Source: Antitrichia curtipendula | Taxonomy: Eukaryota; Streptophyta; Bryopsida; Hypnales; Leucodontaceae | Length of the DNA: 64,000 nucleotides | NCBI GenBank assembly: GCA_951230915.1 | Contig: OX579637.1 | Location: forward strand, 31,930,001-31,994,000 | Direction: 5' to 3' | In this document: positions 1 through 10,600 of the stretch, piece by piece | How the letters are laid out: each line of letters begins with the position of its first letter | Position numbering within the stretch: the stretch's first letter is position 1 | The notes under the pieces: model-generated | What the model was told of the DNA's origin: nothing | Databases searched by the model: none | What the model saw: only the letters and a program-made list of their open reading frames with translations | Translations under genes and position numbers: made by a program

Positions 1-480
1 CAAGTCATTCCTAATATTTTCCACCAATTACATCATATGAAGCCTAAAAAAAATGGAGACTAAATTGAATCAAGTCATTCCAAATATTCTCCACCAATTA
101 CATCATGTGAAGCCTAAAAAAGTTGGAGACTAAATTGAACCAAGTCATTCCAAATATTTTCTACCAATTACATCATGTGAAGCCTAAAAAAATTGGAGAC
201 TAAATTGAATCAAGTCATTCCAAATATTTTCCACCAATTACATCATGTGAAGCCCAGAAAAAAATGGAGACAAAATTGAATAAAGTCATTCCTAATATTT
301 TCCACCAATAACATCATGTGAAGCCCGAAAAAAAATAGAGACTAAATTGAATCAAGTCTTTCCAAATATTCACCACCAATTACAACATGTGAAGCCTAAA
401 AAATTTGGAGACTAAATTGAATCAAGTCATTCCAAATATTTTCCACCAATTACATCATGTGAAGCCTAAAAAAATTGGAG
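1..480 (+). repeat. Copy 1 of a 0.45-0.5-kb segment (7 monomers)
   Basis: Contains the ATCATATGAAG variant (CATATG at 34), then a TATTCTCC copy, a GAACCAAGTC/TTCTACC copy, a TTCCTAAT copy with ACCAATAACATC, and a TATTCACCACC/ACAACATG copy. The same ordered variants recur with CATATG at 3,123 and 5,864, offsets of 3,089 and 5,830 bp. The left edge is cut by the window start. Confidence 0.88.
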
Positions 481-544
481 CCTACATTGAACCAAGTCAT
501 TCCAAATATTTTCCACCAATCACATCATGTGAAGCCTAAAAAAA

Positions 545-2720
545 ATGCAGACTAAATTGAATCAAGTCATTCCAAATATTTTACACCAATTTCACCATGG
601 GAAGCCTAAAAAAATTGGAGACTACATTGAATCAAGTCATTCCAAATATTTTCCACCAATTACATCATGTGAAGCCCAAAAAAAAATAGAGGCTAAATTG
701 AATCAAGTCAATCCAAATATTTTACACCAATTGCACCATGTGAAGCCTAAAAAAATTGGAGACTAAATTGAATCAAGTCATTCCAAATATTTTCCACCAA
801 TTACATCATGTGAAGCCTAAAAAAATTAGAGACTAAATTGAATCAAGTCAATCCAAATATTTTGCACCAATTGCACCATGTGAAGCCTAAAAAAATTGGA
901 GACTAAATTGAATCAAGTCATTCCAAATATTTTCCACCAATTACATCATGTGAAGCCTAAAAAAATTGGAGACTAAATTGAATCAAGTCATTCCAAATAT
1001 TTTCCACCAATTACATCATGTGAAGCCTAAAAAAATTGGAGACTAAAATGAATCAAGTCATTCCAAATATTTTACATCAATTACATCATGTGAAGCCCAG
1101 AAAAAAATGGAGACAAAATTGAATCAAGTCATTCGTAATATTTTCCACCAATTACATCATGTGAAGCCTAAAAAAATTAGAGACTAAATTGAATCAAGTC
1201 AATCCAAATATATTGCACCAATTGCACCATGTGAAGCCTAAAAAAATTGGAGACTAAATTGAATCAAGTCATTCCAAATATTTTACACCAATTTCACCAT
1301 GTGAAGCCTAAAAAAATTGGAGACTACATTGAATCAAGTCATTCCAAATATTTTCCACCAATTACATCATGTGAAGCCCAAAAAAATTGGAGACTAAGTT
1401 GAATCTAGTCATTCAAAATATTTTCTTCCAATTACATCATGGGAAGCCTAAAAAAAATGGAGACTAAATTGAATCAAGTCATTCCAAATATTTTCCACCA
1501 ATTACATCATGTGAAGCCTAAAAAAATTGGAGACTACATTGAATCAAGTCATTCCAAATATTTTCCACCAATTACATCATGTGAAGCCTAAAAAAATTGG
1601 AGACTAAATTGAATCAAGTCATTCCAAATATTTTCCACCAATTACATCATGTGAAGCCCAAAAAAAAATGGAGACTAAATTGAATCAAGTCATTCCAAAT
1701 ATTTTACACCAATTTCACCATGTGAAGCCTAAAAAAATTGGAGACTACATTGAATCAAGTCATTCCAAATATTTTCCACCAATTACATCATGTGAAGCCC
1801 AAAAAAATTGGAGACTAAGTTGAATCTAGTCATTCAAAATATTTTCTTCCAATTACATCATGGGAAGCCTAAAAAAAATGGAGACTAAATTGAATCAAGT
1901 CATTCCAAATATTTTCCACCAATTACATCATGTGAAGCCTAAAAAAATTGGAGACTACATTGAATCAAGTCATTCCAAATATTTTCCACCAATTACATCA
2001 TGTGAAGCCTAAAAAAATTGGAGACTAAATTGAATCAAGTCATTCCAAATATTTTCCACCAATAACATCATGTGAAGCCCAAAAAAAAATGGAGACTAAA
2101 TTGAGTCAAGTCATTCCAAATATTTTACACCAATTTCACCATGGGAAGCCTAAAAAAATTGGAGACTACATTGAATCAAGTCATTCCAAATATTTTCCAC
2201 CAATTACATCATGTGAAGCCCAAAAAAAAATAGAGGCTAAATTGAATCAAGTCAATCCAAATATTTTACACCAATTGCACCATGTGAAGCCTAAAAAAAT
2301 TGGAGACTAAATTGAATCAAGTCATTCCAAATATTTTCCACCAATTACATCATGTGAAGCCTAAAAAAATTAGAGACTAAATTGAATCAAGTCAATCCAA
2401 ATATTTTGCACCAATTGCACCATGTGAAGCCCAAAAAAATTGGAGACTAAATTGAATCAAGTCATTCCAAATATTTTCCACCAATTACATCATGTGAAGC
2501 CTAAAAAAATTGGAGACTAAATTGAATCAAGTCATTCCAAATATTTTACATCAATTACATCATGTGAAGCCCAGAAAAAAATGGAGACAAAATTGAATCA
2601 AGTCATTCGTAATATTTTCCACCAATTACATCATGTGAAGCCTAAAAAAATTAGAGACTAAATTGAATCAAGTCAATCCAAATATATTGCACCAATTGCA
2701 CCATGTGAAGCCTAAAAAAA
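545..2720 (+). repeat. Nested 1,544-bp (22-monomer) and 421-bp (6-monomer) duplications
   Basis: The TTTTACACCAATTTCACC variant occurs at 579, 1,281, 1,702 and 2,123. The steps 1,281-1,702-2,123 are 421 bp each, a six-monomer unit present about twice in tandem and carrying a TTTTCTTCC copy (1,421 and 1,842). The 579 and 2,123 copies lie 1,544 bp apart and begin longer matching blocks. Downstream, the unique CATTCGTAAT variant (1,130 and 2,604) is offset by 1,474 bp. The later block has therefore lost exactly one 70-bp monomer relative to the earlier one. Confidence 0.87.
895..964 (+). repeat. Reference consensus monomer, 70-bp class
   Basis: This copy carries the commonest base at every position I compared and is followed directly by another copy with the same sequence. 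It runs from ATTGGAGAC to the A-tract after AAGCCT. It contains a CCAATT (937-942) that is the reverse complement of AATTGG across the next boundary (964-969), an A7 tract, and an AAATATTTT A/T block near the middle. It has no CG and no CAG, CTG, CCG or CGG triplet. The linker GCCT + A7 + TTGG defines the 70-bp class, the most frequent class in the window. Confidence 0.93.
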
Positions 2721-3063
2721 TTGGAGACTAAATTGAATCAAGTCATTCCAAATATTTTACACCAATTTCACCATGTGAAGCCTAAAAAAATTGGAGACTA
2801 CATTGAATCAAGTCATTCCAAATATTTTCCACCAATTACATCATGTGAAGCCCAAAAAAATTGGAGACTAAATTGAATCAAGTCATTCCAAATATTTTAC
2901 ACCAATTTCACCATGTGAAGCCTAAAAAAATTGGAGACTACATTGAATCAAGTCATTCCAAATATTTTCCACCAATTACATCATGTGAAGCCCAAAAAAA
3001 TTGGAGACTAAATTGAATCAAGTCATTCCAAATATTTTACACCAATTACATCATGTGAAGCCC

Positions 3064-3560
3064 AGAAAATAATGGAGACAAAATTGAATCAAGTCATTCC
3101 TAATATTTTCCACCAATTACATCATATGAAGCCTAAAAAAAATGGAGACTAAATTGAATCAAGTCATTCCAAATATTCTCCACCAATTACATCATGTGAA
3201 GCCTAAAAAAATTGGAGACTAAATTGAACCAAGTCTTTCCAAATATTTTCTACCAATTACATCATGTGAAGCCTAAAAAAATTGGAGACTAAATTGAATC
3301 AAGTCATTCCAAATATTTTCCACCAATTACATCATGTGAAGCCCAGAAAAAAATGGAGACAAAATTGAATCAAGTCATTCCTAATATTTTCCACCAATAA
3401 CATCATGTGAAGCCCAAAAAAAAATAGAGACTAAATTGAATCAAGTCTTTCCAAATATTCACCACCAATTACAACATGTGAAGCCTAAAAAATTTGGAGA
3501 CTAAATTGAATCAAGTCATTCCAAATATTTTCCACCAATTACATCATGTGAAGCCTAAAA
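3064..3560 (+). repeat. Copy 2 of the 0.45-0.5-kb segment
   Basis: Repeats the ordered variants of the segment at the window start at an offset of 3,089 bp. The match continues through the TTGGAGCCTACATTGAACC copy, which is shared with copy 1 (about 476-495) but absent from copy 3. Copies 1 and 2 are therefore the closer pair over their right ends. Confidence 0.87.
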
Positions 3561-4689
3561 AAATTGGAGCCTACATTGAACCAAGTCATTCCAAATATTT
3601 TCCACCAATTACATCATGTGAAGCCTAAAATAACTGGAGACTAAAGTGAATCAAGTCATTCCAAATACTTTCTACCAATTACATCATGTGACGCCCAAAA
3701 AAATTGGAGACTAAGTTGAATCTAGTCATTCAAAATATTTTCCACCAATTACATCATGTGAAGCCTAAAAAAAATGGAGACTAAATTGAATCAAGTCATT
3801 CCAAATATTTTCCACCAATTACATCATGTGAAGCCCAAAAAAAAATAGAGGCTAAATTGAATCAAGTCAATCCAAATATTTTACACCAATTGCACCATGT
3901 GAAGCCTAAAAAAATTGGAGACTAAATTGAATCAAGTCATTCCAAATATTTTCCACCAATTACATCATGTGAAGCCTAAAAAAATTAGAGACTAAATTGA
4001 ATCAAGTCATTCCAAATATTTTACATCAATTACATCATGTGAAGCCCAAAAAAATTGGAGACTAAGTTGAATCTAGTCATTCAAAATATTTTCCACCAAT
4101 TACATCATGTGAAGCCTAAAAAAAATGGAGACTAAATTGAATCAAGTCATTCCAAATATTTTCCACCAATTACATCATGTGAAGCCCAGAAAAAAATCGG
4201 AACAAAATTGAATCAAGTCAATCCAAATATTTTACACCAATTGCACCATATGAAGCCTAAAAAAATTGGAGACTAAATTGAATCAAGTCATTCCAAATAT
4301 TTTCCACCAATTACATCATGTGAAGCCTAAAAAAATTGGAGGCTCAATTGAATCAAGTCATTCCAAATATTTTCCACCAATTACATCATGTGAAGCCCAG
4401 AAAAAAATGGAGACAAAATTGAATCAAGTCATTCCTAATATTTTCAACAAATTACATCATGTGAAGCCTAAAAAAATTGGAGACTAAATTGAATCAAGTC
4501 ATTCCAAATATTTTCCACCAATTACATCATGTGAAGCCCAGAAAAAAATGGAGACAAAATTGAATCAAGTCATTCCTAATATTTTCAACAAATTACATCA
4601 TGTGAAGCCCAAAAAGAAATAGAGACTAAATTGAATCAAGTCTTTCCAAATATTCACCACCAATTACAACATTTGAAGCCTAAAAAATT

Positions 4690-5115
4690 TGGAGACTAAA
4701 TTGAATCAAGTCATTCCAAATATTTTCCACCAATTACATCATGTGAAGCCTAAAACAAATAGAGACTAAATTGAATCAAGTCATTCCAAATATTTTCCAC
4801 CAATTACATCATGTGAAGCCCAGAAAAAAATGGAGACAAAATTGAATCAAGTCATTCCTAATATTTTCCACCAATTACATCATGTGAAGCCTAAAGAAAT
4901 TGGAGATTACATTGAATCAAGTCATTCCAAATATTTTCCACCAATTACATCATGTGAAGCCTAAAACAAATAGAGACTAAATTGAATCAAGTCATTCCAA
5001 ATATTTTACACCAATTACATCATGTGAAGCCCAGAAAAAAATGGAGACAAAATTGAATCAAGTCATTCCTAATATTTTCCACCAATTACATCATGTGAAG
5101 CCTAAAGAAATTGGA
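4690..5115 (+). repeat. Trimer duplication, 211 bp
   Basis: The TAAAACAAATAGAG linker (4,752 and 4,962) and the GGAGATTACATTG copy (from 4,901 and 5,112) each recur at about 211 bp, which is three monomers. The CCCAGAAAAAAATGG copy sits between them in both units. Confidence 0.8.
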
Positions 5116-5184
5116 GATTACATTGAATCAAGTCATTCCAAATATTTTCCACCAATTACATCATGTGAAGCCTAAAAAAAACTT
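5113..5184 (+). repeat. Example of the 72-bp monomer class (AAAACTTGG linker)
   Basis: The distance between successive GGAGA anchors is 72 bp because the linker reads GCCT + A8 + CTTGG. This linker is nearly always followed by a copy with CATTCCGAATATTCTCC and ACAACATG, and then by a copy starting AATTTGGAG or AATTTAAAG with GTCCTTCC. The three therefore travel as a linked trimer module (seen near 5,180, 7,640, 10,390, 11,090, 16,710, 17,620, 18,890 and many later positions). A shortened A-tract version occurs at about 38,519-38,528. Confidence 0.88.
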
Positions 5185-5793
5185 GGAGACTAAATTGAAT
5201 CAAGTCATTCCGAATATTCTCCACCAATTACAACATGTGAAGCCTAAAAAATTTGGAGACTAAATTGAATCAAGTCCTTCCAAATATTTTCCACCAATTA
5301 CATCATGTGAAGCCTAAAAAAATTGGAGACTAAATTAAATCAAGTCATTCCAAATATTTTCCACCAATTACATCATGTGAAGCCTAAAAAAATAGAGGCT
5401 AAATTGAATCAAGTCAATCCAAATATTTTACACCAATTGCACCATGTGAAGCCTAAAAAAATTGGAGACTAAATTGAATCAAGTCATTCCAAATATTTTC
5501 CACCAATTACATCATGTGAAGCCTAAAAAATTTGGAGACTAAATTGAATCAAGTCCTTCCGAATATTTTCCAGCAATTACATCATGTGAAGCCTAAAAAA
5601 ACTGGAGACTAAATTGAATCAAGTCATTCCAAATATTTTCCACCAATTACACCATGTGAAGCCTAAAAAAATTGGAGACTAAATTGAATCAAGTCATTCC
5701 AAATATTTTCCACCAATTACATCATGTGAAGCCTAAAAAAATTGGAGACTAAATTGAATCAAGTCATTCCAAATATTTTCCACCAATTACATC

Positions 5794-6240
5794 ATGTGAA
5801 GCCCAGAAAATAATGGAGACAAAATTGAATCAAGTCATTCCTAATATTTTCCACCAATTACATCATATGAAGCCTAAAAAAAATGGAGACTAAATTGAAT
5901 CAAGTCATTCCAAATATTCTCCACCAATTACATCATGTGAAGCCTAAAAAAGTTGGGGACTAAATTGAACCAAGTCATTCCAAATATTTTCTACCAATTA
6001 CATCATGTGAAGCCTAAAAAAATTGGAGACTAAATTGAATCAAGTCATTCCAAATATTTTCCACCAATTACATCATGTGAAGCCCAGAAAAAAATGGAGA
6101 CAAAATTGAATAAAGTCATTCCTAATATTTTCCACCAATAACATCATGTGAAGCCCAAAAAAAAATAGAGACTAAATTGAATCAAGTCTTTCCAAATATT
6201 CACCACCAATTACAACATGTGAAGCCTAAAAAATTTGGAG
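5794..6240 (+). repeat. Copy 3 of the 0.45-0.5-kb segment
   Basis: The same variant order begins at the GCCCAGAAAATAATGG linker and includes CATATG at 5,864 and TATTCACCACC near 6,200. The match to the other two copies stops at about 6,240, where GGAGACAAAATTG replaces GGAGACTAAATTG. This marks an exchange junction inside a monomer. Confidence 0.85.
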
Positions 6241-7510
6241 ACAAAATTGAATCAAGTCATTCCTAATATTTTCCACCAATTACATCATGTGAAGCCTAAA
6301 AAAAATGGAGACTAAATTGAATGAAGTCATTCCAAATATTCTCCACCAATTACATCATGTGAAGCCTAAAAAAATTGGAGACTAAATTGAACCAAGTCAT
6401 TCCAAATATTTTCTACCAATTACATCATGTGAAGCCTAAAAAAATTGGAGACTAAATTGAATCAAGTCATTCCAAATATTTTCCACCAATTACATCATGT
6501 GAAGCCTAAAAAAAATGGAGACTAAATTGAATCAAGTCATTCCAAATATTTTACACCAATTACATCATGTGAAGCCCAGAAAAAAATGGAGACAAAATTG
6601 AATCAAGTCCTTCCTAATATTTTCCACCAATTACATCATGTGAAGCCTAAAAAAATTGGAGACTAAATTGAATCAAGTCATTCCAAATATTTTACACCAA
6701 TTGCACCATGTGAAGCCTAAAAAAATTGGAGACTAAATTGAATCAAGTCATTCCAAATATTTTCCACCAATTACATCATGTGAAGCCTAAAAAAATTGGA
6801 GACTAAATTGAATCAAGTCATTCCAAATATTTTCCACCAATTACATCATGTGAAGCCCAGAAAATAATGGAGACAAAATTGAATCAAGTCATTCCTCATA
6901 TTTTCCACCAATTACATCATGTGAAGCCTAAAAAAAATGGAGACTAAATTGAATGAAGTCATTCCAAATATTCTCCACCAATTACATCATGTGAAGCCTA
7001 AAAAAATTGGAGACTAAATTGAATCAAGTCATTCCAAATATTTTCCACCAATTACATCATGTGAAGCCTAAAAAAAATGGAGACTAAATTGAATCAAGTC
7101 ATTCCAAATATTTTACACCAATTACATCATGTGAAGCCCAGAAAATAATGGAGACAAAATTGAATCAAGTCATTCCTAATATTTTCCACCAATTACATCA
7201 TGTGAAGCCTAAAAAAAATGGAGACTAAATTGAATGAAGTCATTCCAAATATTCTCCACCAATTACATCATGTGAAGCCTAAAAAAATTGGAGACTAAAT
7301 TGAACCAAGTCATTCCAAATATTTTCTACCAATTACATCATGTGAAGCCTAAAAAAATTGGAGACTAAATTGAATCAAGTCATTCCAAATATTTTCCACC
7401 AATTACATCATGTGAAGCCTAAAAAAAATGGAGACTAAATTGAATCAAGTCATTCCAAATATTTTACACCAATTACATCATGTGAAGCCCAGAAAAAAAT
7501 GGAGACAAAA
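6241..7510 (+). repeat. Three related blocks tagged by AATGAAGTC (9-, 4- and 13-monomer spacings)
   Basis: ATGAAGTC in place of ATCAAGTC occurs at 6,321, 6,953 and 7,234, at spacings of 632 and 281 bp. The first and third blocks match over about 350 bp in order: TATTCTCC, GAACCAAGTC/TTCTACC, plain, TTTACACC, then GCCCAGAAAAAAATGG. The middle block is a shortened version that skips the GAACCAAG copy. Confidence 0.82.
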
Positions 7511-7639
7511 TTGAATCAAGTCATTCCTAATATTTTCCACCAATTACATCATGTGAAGCCTAAAAAAATTGGAGACTACATTGAATCAAGTCATTCCAAA
7601 TATTTTCCACCAATTACATCATGTGAAGCCTAAAAAAAA

Positions 7640-10600
7640 CTTGGAGACTAAATTGAATCAAGTCATTCCGAATATTCTCCACCAATTACAACATGTGAAG
7701 CCTAAAAAATTTAAAGACTAAGTTGAATCAAGTCCTTCCAAATATTTTCCACCAATTACATCATGTGAAGCCTAAAAAAATTGGAGACTAAATTGAATCA
7801 AGTCATTCCAAATATTTTCCACCAATTACATCATGTGAAGCCTAAAAAAATTAGAGACTAAATTGAATCAAGTCATTCCAAATATTTTACATCAATTACA
7901 TCATGTGAAGCCCAGAAAAAAATGGAGACAAAATTGAATGAAGTCATTCCTAATAATTTCCACCAATTACATCATGTGAAGCCTAAAATAATTGGAGACT
8001 AAAGTGAATCAAGTCATTCCAAATACTTTCTACCAATACCATCATGTGAAGCCCAGAAAAATTGGAAACTAAGTTGAATCTAGTTATTCAAAATATTTTC
8101 CACCAATTACATCATGTGAAGCCTAAAAAAAATGGAGACTATGTTGAATCAAGTCATTCTAAATATTTTCCACCAATTACATCATGTGAAGCCTAAAAAA
8201 ATTGGAGACTACATTGAATCAAGTCATTCCAAATATTTTCCACCGATTACATCATGTGAAGCCTAAAAAAAAAGGAGACTACATTGAATCAAGTCATTCC
8301 AAATATTTTCCACCAATTACATCATGTGAAGCCCAAAAAAAAATGGAGACAAAATTGAATCAAGTCATTCCAAATATTTTCCACCAATTACATCATGTGA
8401 AGCCTAAAACAATTGGAGAATAAAGTGAATCCAGTCATTCCAAATACTTTCTACCAATTACATCATGTGAAGCCCAAAAAAATTGGAGACTAAGTTGAAT
8501 CTAGTCATTCAAAATATTTTCCACCAATTACATCATGTGAAGCCTAAAAAAAATGGAGACTACATTGAATCAAGTCATTCCAAATATTTTCCACCAATTA
8601 CATCATGTGAAGCCCAAAAAAAAATAGAGGCTAAATTGAATCAAGTTAATCCAAATATTTTACACCAATTGCACCATGTGAAGCCTAAAAAAATTGGAGA
8701 CTAAATTGAATCAAGTCATTCCAAATATTTTCCACCAATTACATCATGTGAAGCCTAATAAAATTGGAGACTAAATTGAATCAAGTCATTCCAAATATTT
8801 TCCACCAATTACATCATGTGAAGCCTAAAAAAAACTTGGAGACTAAAGTGAATCAAGTCATTCCGAATATTCTCCACCAATTACAACATGTGAAGCCTTA
8901 AAAAATTGGAGACTACATTCAATCAAGTCATTCCAAATATTTTCCACTAATTACATCATGTGAAGCCTAAAAAAATTGGAGACTAAATTGAATCAAGTCA
9001 TTCCGAATATTCTCCACCAATTACAACATGTGAAGCCTAAAAAATTTGGAGACTAAATTGAATCAAGTCCTTCCAAATATTTTCCACCAATTACATCATG
9101 TGAAGCCTAAAAAAATTGGAGACTAAATTGAATCAAGTCATTCCAAATATTGTCCACCAATTACATCATGTGAAGCCTAAAAAAATTGGAGACTAAATTG
9201 AATCAAGTCATTCCAAATATTTTACATCAATTACATCATGTGAAGCCCAGAAAAAAATGGAGACAAAATTGAATCAAGTCATTCCAAATATTTTCCACCA
9301 ATTACATCATGTGAAGCCCAAAAAAAAATAGAGGCTAAATTGAATCAAGTTAATCCAAATATTTTACACCAATTGCACCATGTGAAGCCTAAAAAAATTG
9401 GAGACTAAATTGAATCAAGTCATTCCAAATATTTTCCACCAATTACATCATGTGAAGCCCAGAAAAAAATGGAGACTAAATTGAATCAAGTCATTCCAAA
9501 TATTTTCCACCAATTACATCATGTGAAGCCCAGAAAATAATGGAGACAAAATTGAATCAAGTCATTCCTAATATTTTCCACCAATTACATCATGTGAAGC
9601 TTAAAAAAAATGGAGACTAAATTGAATCAAGTCATTCCAAATATTTTCCACCAATTACATCATGTGAAGCCTAAAAAAATTGGAGACTACATTGAACCAA
9701 GTCATTCCAAATACTTTCTACCAATTACATCATGTGAAGCCCAAAAAAATTGGAGACTAAGTTGAATCTAGTCATTCAAAATATTTTCCACCAATTACAT
9801 CATGTGAAGCCTAAAAAAATTGGAGACTAAATTGAATCAAGTCATTCCAAATATTTTCCACCAATTACATCATGTGAAGCCCAGAAAAAAATCGGAACAA
9901 AATTGAATCAAGTCATGCCTAATATTTTCCACCAATTACATCATGTGAAGCCCAAAAAAAAATAGAGACTAAATTGAATCAAGTCTTTCCAAATATTCAC
10001 CACCAATTACAACATGTGAAGCCTAAAAAATTTGGAGACTAAATTGAATCAAGTCATTCCAAATATTTTCCACCAATTACATCATGTGAAGCCTAAAAAA
10101 ATTGGAGACTAAATTGAATCAAGTCATTCCAAATATTTTCCACCAATTACATCATGTGAAGCCTAAAAAAAATGGAGACTAAATTGAATCAAGTCATTCC
10201 AAATATTTTACACCAATTACATCATGTGAAGCCCAGAAAAAAATGGAGACAAAATTGAATCAAGTCATTCCTAATATTTTCCACCAATTACATCATGTGA
10301 AGCCTAAAAAAATTGGAGACTACATTGAATGAAGTCATTCCAAATATTTTCCACCAATTACATCATGTGAAGCTTAAAAAAAACTTGGAGACTAAATTGA
10401 ATCAAGTCATTCCGAATATTCTCCACCAATTACAACATGTGAAGCCTAAAAAATTTAAAGACTAAATTGAATCAAGTCCTTCCAAATATTTTCCACCAAT
10501 TACATCATGTGAAGCCTAAAAAAAGTGGAGACTAAATTGAATCAAGTCATTCCAAATATTTTCCACCAATTACATCATGTGAAGCCTAAAAAAATTAGAG

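Noticed and set aside
545..766. 73-codon reading frame starting at an ATG in a 71-bp-class linker (similar frames at 2,089, 4,266, 8,202, 8,483, 17,060, 20,367, 28,037, 29,654, 40,565, 43,239, 45,140 and others)
   Set aside because: Every such frame is a translation of three to four satellite monomers and appears only where GCCC linkers and GACTAC-type variants remove the usual TAA stops. Several lack an ATG, having ATTG or TTGG at the start. There is no conserved protein domain, no upstream signal, and no frame continuity because the unit is 70 bp.
937..942. CCAAT box (NF-Y site)
   Set aside because: CCAAT occurs in nearly every monomer as part of CCACCAATTACATC, with no adjoining promoter elements or gene.
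1030..1040. Poly(A) signals and A-tracts as transcript ends or retroposon tails
   Set aside because: The A-tract is the normal linker of every copy, and no element with target-site duplications ends there.
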